24,505 nucleotides of DNA from a virus, in IMG/VR virus record IMGVR_UViG_3300047510_000578, positions 1 through 24,505 of that record; one strand, given 5' to 3'. This document shows, piece after piece, positions 8,978 through 16,996 of this stretch (within the stretch, counting starts at the first letter, position 1; every line of letters starts with the position of its first letter). The notes below the pieces were generated by a model. The model was not told the DNA's origin and did not search any database. It saw nothing but the letters and a program-made list of their open reading frames with translations. The position numbers and the translations under genes were made by a program.

Positions 8978-9316
8978 TTACTCCAGAATAAGTTCTGCTA
9001 AATTATTATGAAGTAATCTATGACAGATCGCACACAGAGGAACACATTTATCAATTTCTTCTTGAAGTTTTTTATAAGAACCCATTCTCATCATACCACT
9101 AATACCACCCATATTTTTCGTTGATGGATCAATGTGATGTAAATCCATAGCACATGGAGGATATTTGACTTTACAAATAGAACAAGGTTTATCTTTTGCT
9201 TCTTCAACCATAGATTTTCTCTTGTTATGAGAAGTTTGGTTTGATTTAGAAATTTTGTGGTTAGAGTGCCACTTTTTTTGATATTCCTTTTGTTTTAATT
9301 TATCTTTATATGGCAT
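8978..9316 (-). CDS. HNH endonuclease (112 aa)
   Basis: This is a small, lysine-rich HNH nuclease. Residues 45-48 are CSIC, 59-63 are LHHID and 95-99 are CAICH. The two CxxC pairs would bind structural zinc, and His60/His61 with His99 would form the metal-dependent active site. The basic N-terminus (MPYKDKLKQKEYQKKWHSNH) is typical of free-standing phage HNH enzymes and may contact DNA. Its length matches that of small homing-type nucleases. An exact late promoter lies 21 bases upstream, between it and the tRNA. No split gene or intron is visible next to it, so it appears to be free-standing. Cleavage target and function are unknown; homing or a role in DNA processing are possibilities. Confidence 0.85.
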   Translation of the reverse strand: MPYKDKLKQKEYQKKWHSNHKISKSNQTSHNKRKSMVEEAKDKPCSICKVKYPPCAMDLHHIDPSTKNMGGISGMMRMGSYKKLQEEIDKCVPLCAICHRLLHNNLAELILE

Positions 9317-9337
9317 TTGGGTTCAAATATCTAATGA

Positions 9338-9345
9338 TATTTATA
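9338..9345 (-). promoter_or_regulatory. late promoter TATAAATA for HNH gene
   Basis: The minus strand reads GGTTATAAATATC, an exact T4-type late element. It lies in the 37-base gap between the tRNA 3' end and the HNH start codon. No clear ribosome site follows, so the leader would be about 15 bases and nearly free of Shine-Dalgarno signal. Confidence 0.75.
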
Positions 9346-9353
9346 ACCAAAAA

Positions 9354-9437
9354 TGCGAGCAGCCAGAGTTGAACTGGCACGAAGTTGCCTTCAGCGGCTT
9401 TTAAGGCCGATGTGTCTACCGATTCCACCATACTCGC
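9354..9437 (-). tRNA. tRNA-Leu (anticodon UAA)
   Basis: The 84-base minus-strand sequence folds as a class II tRNA. The acceptor stem GCGAGTA pairs with TGCTCGC (one G-T pair), followed by discriminator A. The D-arm segment is GTGGAATCGGTAGACAC, the anticodon loop is CTTAAAA, giving UAA, there is a long variable arm as leucine tRNAs have, and the T-arm is GCCAG-TTCAACT-CTGGC. CCA is not encoded, so host maturation is needed. It would read UUA/UUG, frequent in this AT-rich genome. It lies downstream of a sigma-70 promoter and a hairpin. Confidence 0.95.
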
Positions 9438-9457
9438 TTAATAATTTTACCAGAAAA

Positions 9458-9505
9458 CCCCGAAAAGGCCACAGACCGATTTTGGCCTGGAATTTTTTTT
9501 CGGGG
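9458..9505 (-). terminator. terminator-like hairpin between promoter and tRNA
   Basis: On the minus strand CCCCGAAA pairs with TTTCGGGG and AGGCCA with TGGCCT. A 9-base bulge lies on the 5' side, the loop is 11 bases and TTTT follows. The GC-rich outer stem stands out from the AT-rich surroundings. It could terminate the 63-aa gene transcript, attenuate the tRNA transcript, or be a processing structure; its effect is unproven. Confidence 0.55.
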
Positions 9506-9523
9506 ATTTAGGTAAACATGGCC

Positions 9524-9545
9524 GAATTTTCGCCTGGGAAAATTC
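9524..9545 (-). other. perfect hairpin at predicted 5' end of tRNA transcript
   Basis: GAATTTTC and GAAAATTC form an 8-bp perfect stem around a 6-base loop. Its first base (9545) lies 7 bases after the TACAAT -10 box, where transcription should begin. The RNA would therefore start with a stem-loop, a feature known in other systems to protect 5' ends. Confidence 0.55.
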
Positions 9546-9551
9546 TTTTAA

Positions 9552-9580
9552 ATTGTACTATAGGTTCCGTACTTTGTCAA
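9552..9580 (-). promoter_or_regulatory. sigma-70 promoter for tRNA-Leu
   Basis: On the minus strand TTGACA (9580-9575), a 17-base spacer and TACAAT (9557-9552) make a near-consensus host sigma-70 promoter. The TGA stop of the 63-aa gene lies inside the -35 box. The predicted leader to the tRNA is about 108 bases. Confidence 0.8.
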
Positions 9581-9768
9581 TAAAGATACTCAATCATATC
9601 CTCAGTCAGATCTTCATGCGTATTAAGGAATTCACACATCCTGGTGAACTCATCTGAAGTATTATTTTCTACAGACAACACTTCTCCATTATCACTATAC
9701 ATCGTTACAACTCTACTCAAAATATTTACTTCAACCTTTTGTAACTTTGATTTAGGATTAATGGACAT
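9577..9768 (-). CDS. hypothetical small early-type protein (63 aa)
   Basis: I do not recognise this protein. It begins MSINPKSKLQKVEVNILSRV, then VTMYSDNGEVLSVENNTSDE, and ends in an acidic likely helical segment (HEDLTEDMIEYLY). It has no cysteine motif, membrane segment or signal peptide. A near-consensus sigma-70 promoter lies just upstream, giving a leader of roughly 18 bases with only a weak CAGG ribosome site. Because host-type promoters in T4-like phages normally drive early genes, this gene is probably expressed early although it sits within a late structural cluster. A takeover or regulatory role is conceivable but nothing in the sequence shows it. Confidence 0.65.
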   Translation of the reverse strand: MSINPKSKLQKVEVNILSRVVTMYSDNGEVLSVENNTSDEFTRMCEFLNTHEDLTEDMIEYLY

Positions 9769-9792
9769 GACAGGGAACCTGAGTACCTGGCT

Positions 9793-9821
9793 ATCATACC
9801 ACAGGATCCAGAGCCTGTCAA
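9793..9821 (-). promoter_or_regulatory. sigma-70 promoter for 63-aa gene
   Basis: On the minus strand TTGACA (9821-9816), a 17-base spacer and TATGAT (9798-9793) form a near-perfect sigma-70 promoter. The -35 box begins one base after the TGA stop of the gp5-like gene. The expected start point is about 18 bases before the ATG at 9768. Confidence 0.85.
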
Positions 9822-9822
9822 G

Positions 9823-12234
9823 TCAGTTGAGGGAGATGATCGGCGCGGTGAGTTTCAGTACAGCAAATGAAGTGTTTCCAAGAACACCTTCTGCAGTATC
9901 CAACAATAGACCAGTTGTGTTCTTAAATGCTGCTGCAGCAATAGAATCAAAGTACGCACCCTGTTTTGTGAATGCTGTGATACCAGTAGTATTTTCTTGG
10001 TCAATTGCAAGTTTGTTCTCTGTCCACACACCCAAACCAATCTGATTGTGTTTACCGCCCCACCATTCGTTTTCCAATCCAGTCTGGAAAACATTGGATA
10101 TTCCTAATCCCTGTTCAAAGTTAGTTCCAACACGAGCATAGACGTTGTTACCACCAACTAATTTAAGTTTATTCAAACCAATAAAATTATTTTGGAAAAG
10201 AGTGATAACATTATGAGATCCTAAACAGAAATGATTTTGTTCTGTAGTCCAGGAAGTAATAATTGGTGAGAATATTTCATACTGGCCAGAACAAGTGACA
10301 CCTAGTTTTGATGCAACTAGTGCGAGTCCATTGTTTGCTTCAATTCTGGAGTCATTCTTGTAGTATGTCTCATGTTCACCAGCATATGTAATCTTACTCT
10401 CTCGGTTTACTGCCATATTATAGTAACCAAGAACTTCAACGTGCATATCTCTACCAACTTTCAAATGGTAGTCACCATCCACGACCATCTTATAATTTCC
10501 GTGAATAATAATTTCTTCATCCTTAATAGTAACCTCTGTCTTTTTAGCAGAGTTGGTAATTCTTACATCACCATTATCATAAACATGAATACCTGATTTA
10601 CTTGGACCATGTTCAATAACTAGACGACTATTATATGGAGTATCATCCATCATAACCATCGTGCCAGTTTCGGAGAAGGTTCCAATCATCTTGGAGTATT
10701 CTGGATTTATCCTTCCAGGTATTCCTGAGATATCAATTCCATAACCTCCTGCGCCACCACAACTTCCCAAGTTTGCTAGATCACACATTGAGAATGTGAT
10801 TGCAGTTGGATCTCTAGTGTCTCTATCGCAACCAATGTTGAGAAGACCGAAAATGAAATCTAATATACTTACAACATTTAATTGAGCAAGATTTGATAAG
10901 TTACTTAGATCTCCAACTGAACTGAATGATGAAACGATGTCACTAACCAATGAAATAATTTGATCAGCAAGAGATACTAGATTAATGATGGTTCCGAAAA
11001 CTGCATCAACAACGCAACCAGCAGCACCAAGAGCACCACTAACGAGATCCATGATTGCATCTTCAATACCAGACATCAAAGCATCTATAAGTGCTTGGTC
11101 CAGGATACATGCGATCTCTTTTAGGATGAATAGAATTACATCGGTGAGTAGTTTACCAAACAAGGGAATTGCAGAGATTGCTGCGATACCAATTGCATTT
11201 AGAATTTTTGTGATCTGACCCATCAAGAATGACTTGATCTGATTCACTACCCACCATAGAGAATCTTCAATAAATTCTAACGCACTATCAATGGTTCTTT
11301 TTATATCAACTAAACTATGGATAAAGGATCCTGCAGTATCTCCCTCTTCTGAAGTACCACCAGCACCACCTTGATATTCTCCTTTCTTTACCAGTGAAAC
11401 TGTTGTACCTTTTGTGTGTCTCTTCGGTGTTGAACCATCTTGTCCCCTCTTAGCGAGAACAAAGGTCTTTGAGTTTTTATTATTATAACCAATCTTCTCA
11501 CCACCAACATTCAACATACCAACACTAGGAAATCCCTGAGTGCTTTGAACTGGGATAGCCTGTTCTTCCGAATCAATGTCTACTGATAGTGTGGTAGTGT
11601 CTGGTTTGATTGTATCTGCATACTTTAAAGTTGCAACCAGATGATTAATCGCATAGGAAACGTTTGATGTAAAAGTCTTGTCCCCTGCATTCTTACCATC
11701 AGCAATCGGAATAGACTTTACTACACCAGATGGGTTTGTATCAGAGTGTGGGGATGAAGCCGCAGCAGCAGACATTGATGCTTGTTCTGCAAGTGTGGCA
11801 ACACTGGAACCTCTATCACTCACATCAGATTTAGTTCTCTGTACTGTGTTCTCAAATGAACCAGGATAATCCCATCTGTCCTGAGATGTTGGATCAACAA
11901 CGTCTTCAATCTTACTGAGAAGAGTTCCAATAACTACTGGTTGTTGACAGTCTGGGTAATCTAGAAAAAATCCTACAACAAAACTTCCTGGTTTAAGTTG
12001 TGCGGGAGCACTACCAACCCCGTTTGCACCAGCAGAATCTGTTGGTGCCATTACAAGTGCCCATGGCAGATCCTCTGGTTTCTCTTTAGGTCTATGATAA
12101 CCTAAAATGTTTACCTTAACTCTGCCAAGTTTTGCATCTTTATCATCTGCATTCAATACAGTACCTAGCCACCATCTCCAGTCATCATTTCCAATAAAAC
12201 TAGTGGTAGATAATGTAGGGTTAGTGGATGCCAT
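9823..12234 (-). CDS. 5: gp5-like baseplate hub spike protein, no lysozyme domain (803 aa)
   Basis: The N-terminal residues 15-110 (DWRWWLGTVLNADDKDAKLG ... GSFVVGFFLDYPDCQQPVVI) match the OB-fold of T4 gp5/VgrG-type spike proteins. Residues about 213-285 hold a small beta module with STQGFPSVGMLNVGGEKIGY. Residues about 310-470 are unusually hydrophobic and helical (KILNAIGIAAISAIPLFGKL and similar). Residues about 545-660 (SGIHVYDNGDVRITNSAKKT; IIHGNYKMVVDGDYHLKVGR) are the repeated strands of a gp5-type triple beta-helix needle. T4 gp5 carries a lysozyme between OB-fold and helix; I find no such domain here. The neighbour order, after a gp27-like hub, supports the assignment. The stop overlaps the spacing of a sigma-70 promoter. 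Confidence 0.85.
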   Translation of the reverse strand: MASTNPTLSTTSFIGNDDWRWWLGTVLNADDKDAKLGRVKVNILGYHRPKEKPEDLPWALVMAPTDSAGANGVGSAPAQLKPGSFVVGFFLDYPDCQQPVVIGTLLSKIEDVVDPTSQDRWDYPGSFENTVQRTKSDVSDRGSSVATLAEQASMSAAAASSPHSDTNPSGVVKSIPIADGKNAGDKTFTSNVSYAINHLVATLKYADTIKPDTTTLSVDIDSEEQAIPVQSTQGFPSVGMLNVGGEKIGYNNKNSKTFVLAKRGQDGSTPKRHTKGTTVSLVKKGEYQGGAGGTSEEGDTAGSFIHSLVDIKRTIDSALEFIEDSLWWVVNQIKSFLMGQITKILNAIGIAAISAIPLFGKLLTDVILFILKEIACILDQALIDALMSGIEDAIMDLVSGALGAAGCVVDAVFGTIINLVSLADQIISLVSDIVSSFSSVGDLSNLSNLAQLNVVSILDFIFGLLNIGCDRDTRDPTAITFSMCDLANLGSCGGAGGYGIDISGIPGRINPEYSKMIGTFSETGTMVMMDDTPYNSRLVIEHGPSKSGIHVYDNGDVRITNSAKKTEVTIKDEEIIIHGNYKMVVDGDYHLKVGRDMHVEVLGYYNMAVNRESKITYAGEHETYYKNDSRIEANNGLALVASKLGVTCSGQYEIFSPIITSWTTEQNHFCLGSHNVITLFQNNFIGLNKLKLVGGNNVYARVGTNFEQGLGISNVFQTGLENEWWGGKHNQIGLGVWTENKLAIDQENTTGITAFTKQGAYFDSIAAAAFKNTTGLLLDTAEGVLGNTSFAVLKLTAPIISLN

Positions 12235-12236
12235 AA

Positions 12237-12449
12237 TCAGTTATCGTAAATTCTGCATTCTGGTTCGCTGGGATTTTGATCACAAAATAATTCTAATGGA
12301 GTTGGATCGTGAGTATCGTTTGGATGTGACTCTTTATATTTTTGTAGAGACTCTAGTTCTCCTTCTATGTGCCTTCTAGCCTGAGAAGAAGTAAGAGGAT
12401 CATCTAATATTTTTTTGTCTCTTTCAATATGATCGTCTATTGTTGACAT
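12237..12449 (-). CDS. conserved hypothetical small protein between hub genes (70 aa)
   Basis: The protein starts MSTIDDHIERDKKILDDPLT and is acidic and probably helical at first (ARRHIEGELESLQKYKESHP). It ends with DPTPLELFCDQNPSEPECRI, containing two cysteines nine residues apart. It resembles small proteins I recall from the same position in cyanomyovirus genomes, with no known function. A strong ribosome site (AGGAG, 7 bases upstream) fixes the start, and the stop is 2 bases before the gp5-like start. Its fixed place between the gp27-like and gp5-like genes suggests a hub-assembly or spike-tip role. That is inference; I see no PAAR-repeat pattern. Confidence 0.75.
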   Translation of the reverse strand: MSTIDDHIERDKKILDDPLTSSQARRHIEGELESLQKYKESHPNDTHDPTPLELFCDQNPSEPECRIYDN

Positions 12450-12461
12450 ATGTAGCTCCTG

Positions 12462-13805
12462 TTAGTTTTTACCTTCTAACATAATCTGACCAACTCTGGT
12501 CTCTTTTTCATCTGGAACTGGTTTACCGCCAAATGAATCTCTTGTTAGAGTTATAGTTGTCCTCAGTTCTGATCTATTTAGTATGGTGTGCTTGATAGAA
12601 TTGACAAGATATCTACCACTAACTCTTTCATCTTCTTTGATACTTCCATCTTTATTTTTCTTTGGAGATGGAATAGAAAGATATATTACATTACCACATC
12701 TATTCTCCAGATCTCCAGGAACAGAAATTTCCATCTGGTTATATTCTAAGAAATAATATCTATAGAATGCCTTCTCAAAATTCTTATTAACTTCATCTAT
12801 ATTATCAGTTCCTTCTGTACTTTGGTTTTCATTCCAAGCACCCCAAGTACTTATTGTAGATGGTCTGTAAATAAATCTACTACCTCTCTTTAATAATTCA
12901 ACAGCACCATCAAATGTTTTTGTCTTATATGGTTTTACTTTATCAAGATGACTACTCTTATCCCAGAAGTCATCAGCATTACTTCTGAATACTCTGTAGG
13001 ATCTGTTATTAATATCAACGTATATACATTCATGGGCGAATGCCCCTCTTCTCAAGTCATCATACATATCAAATGCTTTTGGAGATGCATAGTTCATAAC
13101 ACGGAATCTCTCATCAACATCAACTCCAGCTGATTTTTGATTTCCCTGGAAGTAAATATATTTTATCTCTTCATTTGGATATCTTGGTTGATCAAACAAA
13201 ACATCAATTGATCTATATGAGAATCCATCAAAGGTTTCATAGAATAAGAATCCAATAGAGTCTTTCTTGTATTCGGGAACGGATCTTCTTGCTAACCAGA
13301 TTATAGTATCAAATGGTCTCCAGTTTGGTATGTACATCTGGAATGGATACACCGTTGCATCAGGCGTAAATATTTTTTTGGTGGTGAAATTGCTTTGTTC
13401 TAAAATTTCTTTCATCAAAACTTCAGACTTCTTTCCATCTACTCTTTCACAGATTCTAAAGTTTTCATTCCTCAAACCTTCCACCGAAACACAAGTCATG
13501 ATGTAGGTTTGATTCTTTTCCTTCATCGTCCTACCATCAATCTTGTAAATATAATAATTCAAATCATACCATATATTATTGCTTTGAATGATCATTTGAA
13601 TCCTTTCTTCGCCCATGATTGGCAAAGTGTTAATCAAGTTTTCTCCAATATCCTGAATAAAAATTGTACACTGCAAACTGGCAGACAAAACACTCTCGTA
13701 TAAAGTGATCTCTCCGACTAGGTTTTTAATATCAATCCTCTCGGAAAAGTGTGGATATAACCATACTTCCTTTAAAGAAAAATCACCTGGAAACTGATTT
13801 GCCAT
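12462..13805 (-). CDS. gp27-like baseplate hub protein (447 aa)
   Basis: The protein starts MANQFPGDFSLKEVWLYPHF and continues ERIDIKNLVGEITLYESVLS. The 'field of strands plus YESVLSASLQCTIFIQDIGE' opening is typical of hub proteins of the gp27/gpD/VgrG type, which form the trimeric ring binding the gp5 spike. A C-terminal part (VSGRYLVNSIKHTILNRSEL, then RTTITLTRDSFG) also fits, where such proteins end in a tube-like beta-barrel. Length is close to that of T4 gp27 (391 aa). Its ATG overlaps the stop of the preceding tape-measure gene by one base (TAATG), so the two are translationally coupled. Position before the gp5-like gene supports the hub role. Similarity to T4 gp27 itself is weak by eye. 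Confidence 0.7.
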   Translation of the reverse strand: MANQFPGDFSLKEVWLYPHFSERIDIKNLVGEITLYESVLSASLQCTIFIQDIGENLINTLPIMGEERIQMIIQSNNIWYDLNYYIYKIDGRTMKEKNQTYIMTCVSVEGLRNENFRICERVDGKKSEVLMKEILEQSNFTTKKIFTPDATVYPFQMYIPNWRPFDTIIWLARRSVPEYKKDSIGFLFYETFDGFSYRSIDVLFDQPRYPNEEIKYIYFQGNQKSAGVDVDERFRVMNYASPKAFDMYDDLRRGAFAHECIYVDINNRSYRVFRSNADDFWDKSSHLDKVKPYKTKTFDGAVELLKRGSRFIYRPSTISTWGAWNENQSTEGTDNIDEVNKNFEKAFYRYYFLEYNQMEISVPGDLENRCGNVIYLSIPSPKKNKDGSIKEDERVSGRYLVNSIKHTILNRSELRTTITLTRDSFGGKPVPDEKETRVGQIMLEGKN

Positions 13806-16800
13806 TATAGTAGATTAAGGTTTGCTGTTTCTGATACCGTCATATTATTTAGATTGCCCATATGGAATGTACTACCATTATAATTCATAGATTTGTTAAT
13901 GATCATGGTTGGTATTTCAACTCCATGTGCAGCAGACATTTTCTTATCCAAAGTAAACTGACTACTCATAGATGGCAAAGAAGTTGATCTAGAAGGAGTT
14001 GGAGTTGGCAATTTTGGTGCCGGTGGTGCTGGAGTTGATGGTGGAACTGGTGGCGCCGGTGTCGCTGGGCCAGGAGCTCTTCCAGTTAACATAGTGAAAA
14101 GATCTCTCAGCATCCCAATATCCAATGATGGTTCTGGAGCAGATGTAGACTGACCTCCACCACCGCCGGAAGAACTTCCAGATGTACCAGATTCTGTATC
14201 AGATGCTCCTACAGTTCCAGATCCACCCAGTCTAATACCAGCAGCAAAGTTCCATATACCACCCTCCTTTGGAGCTCCACCACTAGTTGATTGGTGTAGG
14301 ATCTTTCCTGGTTTATCCGAAGCAATAGATACGTGAGTAATTGCACCAGGAGTATAATTACCGTAAGTATTCTTATGTAGAACAACATCTCCAGGTTGTA
14401 ATGCAGATTGACTTCTAATAACTGCACCCATATCAGAACCAGCAAAAGATGCTGCAAAGTTTCTTCCACTATATGCAGTTCCGTCTGGGTCTAGGTCTCC
14501 TTTTTGAGTGACCTTTTCTGCTGCAGGATGTCCTGCCATTCCAAGAACCATTCTAACCCATGAAGCACATGGAGGAGTTGCTGGACCTCTTCTTCCTTCA
14601 GCAACTGCTTTCTTTGCGGATTGAATGATACCACCAGATGCAAGTTGAAGCAAACCACCCTCGGAATGTCCAGGAGCAGTATTCTTTACGTCTCTTCCCT
14701 TCTTGTCAAACAATCTTAGTACACCAGGATCTTCTACTTCACCACCTTGAGCCATAAGTGGTACTACTCCTCCACTAGAAGCACCCTTCTTTGGAGTCAT
14801 GTTTGCTTTTCTGAAGTTTGCAGCGAGTGCATCAGTATATTTTGTTCCTTTGGTTCCGAAACCATCAGCACCAACTTGACCAGTGTTAAGCCACTTTTCT
14901 GCTCCTCCCATGCCCTGGTTATGAGCATATCCAAGTATCTCTAGTTTTCTTTCTATTGCAGCATCTTTATATTTCTTATTACCCATCAAATAATTATGAT
15001 TTGCCAAAGTATATCCAGCAAATAATTTCTCTTGTAAGTCTGCATTCTTTCTAAAGGCTTCTCTTGCAGATGCACTATGACCAGGATCTTTTAATCCTGC
15101 TGCACGAGCACCATCTGTTTTTGCAGCAGCACCAAGTTGATATCTTCCATCATAGTGACCACCAGATCCACCAGCAATATCATACTTACCACCAGATTCA
15201 ATACCAGCAATAGTATTTCTGAATATATCCCACTGTTGTTTGTTTGCACCCAGTTTACTCTGCACAAATTCATATGGTGCTCCTTTTGTATTTTCTGCCA
15301 TACCAGGAGCTGGACTTCCACCAGGATCAGTTGATGGAGATGCACCACTACCTCTTCTACCACCCATACCACCACCAGCTGGTTTGTATGGATCTTCTTT
15401 ATCTGTCAAATAATCTGATGGATCTGCCGATTCTTTTGCAGCTGCAGGTGACATGAATAAATCAACACCTTTACCTAGTCCACTAGAAAATGTTTCAACC
15501 GATATTCCAAACACTCTAATGAATGGATTAAACATTTGAAGTGCAAGAGGAGACAACATGGATCCAACAGCACCCATTGATTTAAGAACTGCCATCGTTG
15601 ATCCAATGATGATAGATGCAACAGTCTTGTATGGTTTTAGTGCAATGTCCTTTAATTTATCAATTGGGATAACAGCTTCAGTTCCATGTAGAGTTACATC
15701 ATATCCACTCTCTGGTCCAGAAGCAATACCACCAGTGTTTAATTGAGGTTGATCTTTCTTTCCACCGAATATAGTTTTTCCTAGAGGAGCAATGACAGAA
15801 TCATATAACCACCCAGCAAGAAAATCACCCAATAAACCACCTGCTATTGCACCAAGTACAGTACCTGCACCAGGAACGATACTACCAAGAGCACCAACTA
15901 CAAATGTTCCGATACCAGCACCGATTGCTTTTACTGCAGCTTTATCAATTGGATCTCCCAAGAACATGTTAATTGGGATAGCCAATAAAGTTCCAACTAC
16001 TGGTACTCTTGTTACTAATTTTGCAAGAGGTCTAACTAAAGTCTTGGTTACTTGACCAACAAATGGTTTTAGGAAAGTAAATATATTCTTACCAAATACT
16101 TTCAAGAATACTCTTTGTAGAGCACCTTGCAAACCTTTCTTGAATATACTTGCTGTCTTTGGGAAGATTTGTTTTATTGCATCACCAACTCCAGCTAAAT
16201 TTTTGGAGAACAGTGACTTGAATAAGTCTTTAAAGTTGCTCGCATTCTTTAGTGCCCATTTTATATCACCAATAAGTTTCAGTGGATTTAATACTCTGGT
16301 GAATCCTTTGAATAAGAATACTCCAAGTAATAATTGAAGTCCACCAAATACTCTTTCTAATATAGAACCACCACCAAACAATCTAGTAAATCCTCCAAGA
16401 AGATTACCAACCATTGAACCAACATAGAAATCAAAGAACTTAAAGATACCCATGAAGAGTTTGACAAACCCTTCAACCATATTTCTGTTCTCTGGTTTTG
16501 AAATGAAATCTAAAATTGCATAGGAGATCAGTGCTTTTAGTATTCCAAATAATCCACCACCTACCTTTGCAGCTGCATCAGTTGCAAAACCAGTTAGTAT
16601 ATTCTTACCACCAGAAGGTCTGGATTCCATTCCAGATTCTTCTTTCTTTCTTTTACTCTTCTCTCTCGCTACTCTTTGAGCTTCAGCAAATTTAGATTCC
16701 AGTCGGACTCTTTCTTGTTTTACTTTGAATAATTCATCTGCAACTTTTTTAACTTCAATTAATTTTTCAATGACTCTAAAATTATATCTCTTAACCAAAG

Positions 16801-16990
16801 CTCCGGCGCCACCATCATCTCCCCCTCCACCATTTCGTTTCATCAAAGCAGAATCTTTTCTTGCACTAACATACCCAGACCTTGGCTTTCTCCCAAGAGA
16901 CTTTCTAAAAGCTTCCTTTCTCTGTTCTGGAGTGAGGTACTTTCCAGTTTTTGGATCTACACCAGATTGTGCAATTGAGTTTAAGTCCAT
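13805..16990 (-). CDS. second tape-measure-like protein with lysozyme-like and NlpC/P60-like domains (1061 aa)
   Basis: Residues 65-125 are a charged coiled coil, and residues about 130-510 are hydrophobic, helical and Gly/Ala-rich like a tape measure. They include the segment ISYAILDFISKPENRNMVEG, shared with the upstream paralogue, and the tape-measure motif SGPESGYDVTLHGTEAVIPI (424-443). Residues about 572-730 look like a lysozyme/transglycosylase fold (NTIAGIESGGKYDIAGGSGG, then HYDGRYQLG; Glu598 as possible acid). Residues about 800-915 resemble NlpC/P60: PCASWVRMV with Cys808, LQPGDVVLH, and ITHVSIA with His886. Proline-rich linkers follow. It would help open the cell wall at DNA entry. 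It starts 6 bases after the first copy. Confidence 0.8.
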   Translation of the reverse strand: MDLNSIAQSGVDPKTGKYLTPEQRKEAFRKSLGRKPRSGYVSARKDSALMKRNGGGGDDGGAGALVKRYNFRVIEKLIEVKKVADELFKVKQERVRLESKFAEAQRVAREKSKRKKEESGMESRPSGGKNILTGFATDAAAKVGGGLFGILKALISYAILDFISKPENRNMVEGFVKLFMGIFKFFDFYVGSMVGNLLGGFTRLFGGGSILERVFGGLQLLLGVFLFKGFTRVLNPLKLIGDIKWALKNASNFKDLFKSLFSKNLAGVGDAIKQIFPKTASIFKKGLQGALQRVFLKVFGKNIFTFLKPFVGQVTKTLVRPLAKLVTRVPVVGTLLAIPINMFLGDPIDKAAVKAIGAGIGTFVVGALGSIVPGAGTVLGAIAGGLLGDFLAGWLYDSVIAPLGKTIFGGKKDQPQLNTGGIASGPESGYDVTLHGTEAVIPIDKLKDIALKPYKTVASIIIGSTMAVLKSMGAVGSMLSPLALQMFNPFIRVFGISVETFSSGLGKGVDLFMSPAAAKESADPSDYLTDKEDPYKPAGGGMGGRRGSGASPSTDPGGSPAPGMAENTKGAPYEFVQSKLGANKQQWDIFRNTIAGIESGGKYDIAGGSGGHYDGRYQLGAAAKTDGARAAGLKDPGHSASAREAFRKNADLQEKLFAGYTLANHNYLMGNKKYKDAAIERKLEILGYAHNQGMGGAEKWLNTGQVGADGFGTKGTKYTDALAANFRKANMTPKKGASSGGVVPLMAQGGEVEDPGVLRLFDKKGRDVKNTAPGHSEGGLLQLASGGIIQSAKKAVAEGRRGPATPPCASWVRMVLGMAGHPAAEKVTQKGDLDPDGTAYSGRNFAASFAGSDMGAVIRSQSALQPGDVVLHKNTYGNYTPGAITHVSIASDKPGKILHQSTSGGAPKEGGIWNFAAGIRLGGSGTVGASDTESGTSGSSSGGGGGQSTSAPEPSLDIGMLRDLFTMLTGRAPGPATPAPPVPPSTPAPPAPKLPTPTPSRSTSLPSMSSQFTLDKKMSAAHGVEIPTMIINKSMNYNGSTFHMGNLNNMTVSETANLNLL

Positions 16991-16996
16991 TGGTTA

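Noticed and set aside
8978-9437. Group I intron or intein associated with the HNH gene
   Set aside because: Neither neighbouring gene is split and the tRNA is intact, so the HNH gene appears free-standing.
9354-9437. tRNA as a prophage attachment site
   Set aside because: No integrase or flanking direct repeat is visible, and T4-like phages do not integrate.
9508-9519. Tiny frame ATG TTT ACC TAA in the tRNA leader as a leader peptide
   Set aside because: It has only three codons, no ribosome site, and lacks any run of control codons.
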